DNA of 64,000 nucleotides from Variovorax sp. J2L1-78. Its GTDB lineage: Bacteria > Pseudomonadota > Gammaproteobacteria > Burkholderiales > Burkholderiaceae_C. The notes under the pieces were generated by a model. That model was not told the DNA's origin. It searched no databases and saw only the letters and a program-made list of their open reading frames with translations. The stretch lies in assembly GCF_030317205.1 (NCBI RefSeq), contig NZ_JASZYB010000001.1:744001-808000 (forward strand), read 5' to 3'. Positions 60,811-64,000 of this stretch are shown here, piece by piece. The first letter of the stretch is position 1. Every line of letters begins with the position of its first letter. A program made the position numbers and the translations under genes.

Positions 60811-61743
60811 CTAACCTGCACTCGGGCCCGTTTTGCCGGCCTGCACCATTCGCATCGCCGAGGCGATGAGTGCCGCGGTCTCGCTCATGTTGCTGGGCAC
60901 GATCAGCGTGGTGGTGGCGTCGGCGGCCACCTTGCCGTAGGCATCGACCGCGCGCTCCGCCACCTTCAGCTGCACCGCCTGTTCACCGCCGGGCTGGCGG
61001 ATGGCAGCGGCCACGCGCTCGATGGCGTCCGCGGTGGCGGTCGCGACCGCGGTGATGGCCGCGGCCTCGCCCTGGGCGTTGTTGATCTGCGCCTGCTTCT
61101 CGCCCTCGGAGCGGGCGATGAAGGCCTCACGTTCGCCGGTGGCGATGTTGATCTGCTCCTGGCGCCGGCCTTCGGAGGCCGCGATCAGCGCGCGCTTGCC
61201 GCGCTCGGCGGTGATCTGGGCCTGCATGGCCAGCAGGATTTCCTTGGGTGGCGTCAGGTCCTTGATCTCGTAGCGCAGCACCTTCACGCCCCAGTTGAGC
61301 GCGGCTTCGTCGATGGCGGCCACCACCTGGGCGTTGATCACGTCACGCTCCTCGAAGGTCTTGTCGAGCTCGAGTTTGCCGATCACGCTGCGGAGCGAGG
61401 TCTGGGCCAGCTGCGTGACGGCCACGATGTAGTTCGACGAGCCGTAGCTCGCCCGCATCGGGTCGGTCACCTGGAAGTAGAGGATGCCGTCGACCTGCAG
61501 CTGCGTGTTGTCGCGCGTGATGCAGATCTGGCTGGGCACGTCGAGCGGGATTTCCTTCAGGCTGTGCTTGTAGGCCACCTTGTCGATGAAGGGGATGAGG
61601 AAGTTCGGGCCGGGCGTCATCGTGCTGTGGTACTTGCCCAGGCGCTCGCGCACCCAGGCGTTCTGCTGCGGCACGAACTTGATCGACTGGCTGATGAAGA
61701 TGATGGCGATGACGAGGATGACGAGAGGGACGGTGTATTCCAT
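60811..61743 (-). CDS. qmcA: SPFH/stomatin-type protein (QmcA-like)
   Basis: 310 aa from the ATG at 61743. One N-terminal membrane span (residues 5-22), SPFH domain (about 25-180) with the paraslipin pattern FVPQQNAWVRERLGKYHSTMTPGPNFLIPF and GVKVLRYEIKDLTPP, then a long charged coiled coil (about 190-260). QmcA/paraslipins form membrane ring cages and help regulate FtsH and membrane quality. It forms a pair with the NfeD-type gene 32 bp upstream. Confidence 0.9.
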   Translation of the reverse strand: MEYTVPLVILVIAIIFISQSIKFVPQQNAWVRERLGKYHSTMTPGPNFLIPFIDKVAYKHSLKEIPLDVPSQICITRDNTQLQVDGILYFQVTDPMRASYGSSNYIVAVTQLAQTSLRSVIGKLELDKTFEERDVINAQVVAAIDEAALNWGVKVLRYEIKDLTPPKEILLAMQAQITAERGKRALIAASEGRRQEQINIATGEREAFIARSEGEKQAQINNAQGEAAAITAVATATADAIERVAAAIRQPGGEQAVQLKVAERAVDAYGKVAADATTTLIVPSNMSETAALIASAMRMVQAGKTGPSAG

Positions 61744-61775
61744 GGAGTGCTTCCTTGTTGCGGCTTCGAGCCGGT

Positions 61776-62201
61776 TCAGATCTTGTCGACGACGAGGCGG
61801 CTGCCGATGACTTCGGCCACCCGATGCTCGCCGGGGCTGGTCGGGCTGCCGGGGCGGGGTACGACGGTCCATTGCGTGCCGCGGTAGCGCACCTGGGCGG
61901 TGCCGTCGTCGTTCCAGCGGTCGATGTGGATGTGCTCGCCGATGTCGAGGTTGACATCGCGGTTGGCGCCGCTGGGCGCCGCCGGTGGCCTGCGTCGGCG
62001 CACCAGGTACCAAGCGGCCACCGAGCCAACCCCCACGACGGCCGCGACAAGGAGTTGGGTGCGCAGTCCGAAGCCCGCGTGGGCCGAGAGCGCCGCGGCG
62101 GCGAAGCCGGTGCCGAGCAACAGCAGGTAGACCGTGCCGGTCAGCAGTTCCAGCACGATGGCGCCGCTCGCGATGAGCCACCAGAGAGTGGAATCCGCCA
62201 T
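61776..62201 (-). CDS. NfeD-family membrane protein
   Basis: 141 aa from the ATG at 62201 (GAGGAG 6 bases upstream). N-terminal membrane spans (residues 5-35 and 47-65), then an OB-fold domain (residues 80-141) with DIGEHIHIDRWNDDGTAQVRYRGTQWTVV. The NfeD-SPFH pair is a common operon in bacteria; the OB domain is exposed and acts with the SPFH partner. Likely cotranscribed with qmcA. Confidence 0.85.
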   Translation of the reverse strand: MADSTLWWLIASGAIVLELLTGTVYLLLLGTGFAAAALSAHAGFGLRTQLLVAAVVGVGSVAAWYLVRRRRPPAAPSGANRDVNLDIGEHIHIDRWNDDGTAQVRYRGTQWTVVPRPGSPTSPGEHRVAEVIGSRLVVDKI

Positions 62202-62325
62202 GTCATCTCCTCGTTGTTGCAGGCTCGTCATTGTCGGGCAAAGGGCTCACAGCACTTTCATGCGAATTCCGTACACTTCGCCCCTCTTTTCGCTTTTGCC
62301 GCTTTGCGTCTTCGGAGCCCCCCGC

Positions 62326-64000
62326 ATGAAATTCCGCTTTCCCATCGTCATCATCGACGAGGACTTCCGCGCCGAGAACACCTCGGGGCTGGGCATTCGT
62401 GCGCTCGCGCAGGCCTTCGAGAGCGAAGGCTTCGAGGTGCTCGGCGTCACGAGCTACGGCGACCTGTCGCAGTTCGCCCAGCAGCAGAGCCGGGCCAGCG
62501 CCTTCATCCTCTCGATCGACGATGAGGAATTCACGCCCGGCCCCGACCTGGACCCCGCCGTGCTGAACCTGCGCAGCTTCATCGAGCAGGTGCGCCGCAA
62601 GAACGCCGAAGTGCCGATCTACATCTATGGCGAAACCAAGACCTCGCGCCACATCCCGAACGACATCCTGCGCGAACTGCACGGCTTCATCCACATGTTC
62701 GAGGACACGCCGGAGTTCGTGGCGCGCCACATCATCCGCGAGGCCAAGAGCTACCTCGAAGGCGTGCAGCCGCCGTTCTTCAAGGCGCTGATCGACTACG
62801 CCGAAGACGGTTCGTACTCGTGGCACTGCCCGGGTCACTCGGGCGGCGTGGCCTTCCTCAAGAGCCCGGTCGGCCAGATGTTCCACCAGTTTTTCGGCGA
62901 GAACATGCTGCGCGCCGACGTGTGCAATGCCGTCGAAGAACTGGGCCAACTGCTCGACCACACCGGCCCGGTGGCGGCCAGCGAACGCAATGCGGCGCGC
63001 ATCTTCAACGCCGACCACTGCTTCTTCGTCACCAACGGCACCAGCACCAGCAACAAGATGGTGTGGCACCACACGGTGGCGCCCGACGACGTGGTGGTGG
63101 TCGACCGCAACTGCCACAAGTCGATCCTGCACGCGATCATCATGACCGGCGCGATTCCCGTCTTCATGAAGCCCACGCGCAACCACTTCGGCATCATCGG
63201 CCCGATCCCCAAGAGCGAGTTCGAGCAGAGCGCGATCAAGGCCAAGATCAAGGCCAACCCACTGCTCAAGGGCCGCGACCCGAACAAGGTCAAGCCGCGC
63301 GTGATGACGCTCACGCAGTCGACCTACGACGGCGTGATCTACAACACCGAGACCATCAAGAACATGCTCGACGGCTACGTCGACACGTTGCACTTCGACG
63401 AAGCCTGGCTGCCGCACGCCGCCTTCCACCCGTTTTACGGCGCCTACCACGCGATGGGCAAGCGCCGCGTGCGGCCGAAGGAGTCGCTGGTGTTCGCCAC
63501 GCAGTCCACGCACAAGCTGCTCGCCGGCATCAGCCAGGCCAGCCACGTGCTGGTGCAGGACTCGCAGAACCGCGCGCTCGACCGCGACCTGTTCAACGAG
63601 GCCTACCTGATGCACTCGTCGACCAGCCCGCAGTACGCGATCATCGCGAGCTGCGACGTGGCCGCCGCCATGATGGAGCCGCCCGGCGGCACCGCGCTCG
63701 TGGAAGAGAGCATCCTGGAGGCGCTCGACTTCCGCCGCGCCATGCGCAAGGTCGAAGCCGAGTTCGGCAAGGACGAGTGGTGGTTCAAGGTCTGGGGCCC
63801 CGAGAAGCTGGTCGAGGAGGGCATCGGCCGCGCCGACGACTGGATCATGAAGGGCGAGGGCAGCACCGACAGCAAGGCCAAGAGCGCCAAGCGCAACTGG
63901 CACGGCTTCGGCAAGCTGGCCGACGGCTTCAACATGCTCGACCCGATCAAGTCGACCATCGTCACGCCGGGCCTGGACCTGCAGGGCAAGTTCGCCGAGA
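62326..64000 (+). CDS. Arginine/lysine/ornithine decarboxylase, 3' end outside window
   Basis: 558 codons visible from the ATG at 62326, no stop before the end. N-terminal Rossmann-like wing domain (MKFRFPIVIIDEDFRAEN), then the PLP fold with the Schiff-base Lys near residue 397 in FATQSTHKLLAG and the family HCPGHSGG, TNGTSTSNK, DRNCHKS motifs. Group III PLP decarboxylases make agmatine, cadaverine or putrescine; the exact substrate is not decided from this part. Upstream 124 bp contain no clear gene. Confidence 0.88.
   Translation, partial: MKFRFPIVIIDEDFRAENTSGLGIRALAQAFESEGFEVLGVTSYGDLSQFAQQQSRASAFILSIDDEEFTPGPDLDPAVLNLRSFIEQVRRKNAEVPIYIYGETKTSRHIPNDILRELHGFIHMFEDTPEFVARHIIREAKSYLEGVQPPFFKALIDYAEDGSYSWHCPGHSGGVAFLKSPVGQMFHQFFGENMLRADVCNAVEELGQLLDHTGPVAASERNAARIFNADHCFFVTNGTSTSNKMVWHHTVAPDDVVVVDRNCHKSILHAIIMTGAIPVFMKPTRNHFGIIGPIPKSEFEQSAIKAKIKANPLLKGRDPNKVKPRVMTLTQSTYDGVIYNTETIKNMLDGYVDTLHFDEAWLPHAAFHPFYGAYHAMGKRRVRPKESLVFATQSTHKLLAGISQASHVLVQDSQNRALDRDLFNEAYLMHSSTSPQYAIIASCDVAAAMMEPPGGTALVEESILEALDFRRAMRKVEAEFGKDEWWFKVWGPEKLVEEGIGRADDWIMKGEGSTDSKAKSAKRNWHGFGKLADGFNMLDPIKSTIVTPGLDLQGKFAE

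Noticed and set aside
62203..63903. Minus-strand open frame of 566 codons opposite the decarboxylase
   Set aside because: The plus-strand reading has all group III decarboxylase motifs, while the minus frame has no protein-like features.

Overview
The window is high-GC DNA from a betaproteobacterium of the order Burkholderiales. Gene order and protein flavour (argA-dapC-dapD, pilU-dapE-prmB, lptG-lptF divergent from pepA-holC, CysB-type regulator next to a CbiX-type chelatase) point to Comamonadaceae, probably Variovorax or a close relative. This placement is inferred from recognition of the proteins, not from a database search.

Layout. (1) 1-10,367 is the right end of a prophage or other integrative element. 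It ends in a 47-bp 3' half of tRNA-Lys(UUU), which is one attachment site; the rest of the element and the intact tRNA should lie to the left of the window. It carries a block of small coupled phage hypotheticals (1-3,422, minus strand), a stretch unusually rich in membrane, lipoprotein and secreted products (3,691-8,196 and 9,592-10,053), and a three-gene tail-type block (8,221-9,412). (2) 10,368-44,834 is core chromosome: a frameshifted BLUF gene; an operon pilU-dapE-prmB-M14 peptidase-ABC-F ATPase; an operon argA-dapC-dapD (arginine and lysine/DAP synthesis); hrpA; a LysE exporter with a divergent Lrp regulator; an aminotransferase; cysB and cbiX; lptG-lptF; pepA-holC; a branched-chain amino-acid type binding protein; and a five-gene c-di-GMP signalling operon (FIST/NosP-like sensor, histidine kinase, REC-PAS-GGDEF-EAL regulator, TRAP-type binding protein, membrane GGDEF-EAL protein). 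(3) 44,835-60,718 is a 15.9-kb integrated element bounded by 15-bp direct repeats taken from the 3' end of tRNA-Ser(GGA). It has a tyrosine integrase, an AlpA-like protein, a CHC2 zinc finger protein, a RepA-type AAA ATPase, an HNH nuclease and a P27-type small terminase. I find no large terminase, portal, capsid or tail genes in it. That is the gene set of a phage-inducible chromosomal island (phage satellite). Its cargo includes a SieB-like superinfection-exclusion protein, an AbiJ-like abortive-infection protein, a TerB-BRCT fusion, a shortened SRAP protein, a TraB/GumN-like protein and lipoproteins. (4) 60,719-64,000 is core again: intact tRNA-Ser, a stomatin/QmcA-type SPFH protein with its NfeD partner, and the first 558 codons of an arginine/lysine/ornithine decarboxylase.

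How things connect. The two elements share a family of small secreted Gly/Ala-rich proteins (7,052 and 57,393), with a stretch of near-identical DNA between copies, which suggests gene exchange between mobile elements in this lineage. The satellite appears to have separated tRNA-Ser from its original terminator (still at 44,795) and supplied a replacement (60,668). Its two recognisable defence genes are both transcribed against the direction of the satellite's main gene run, which suggests independent expression as cargo.
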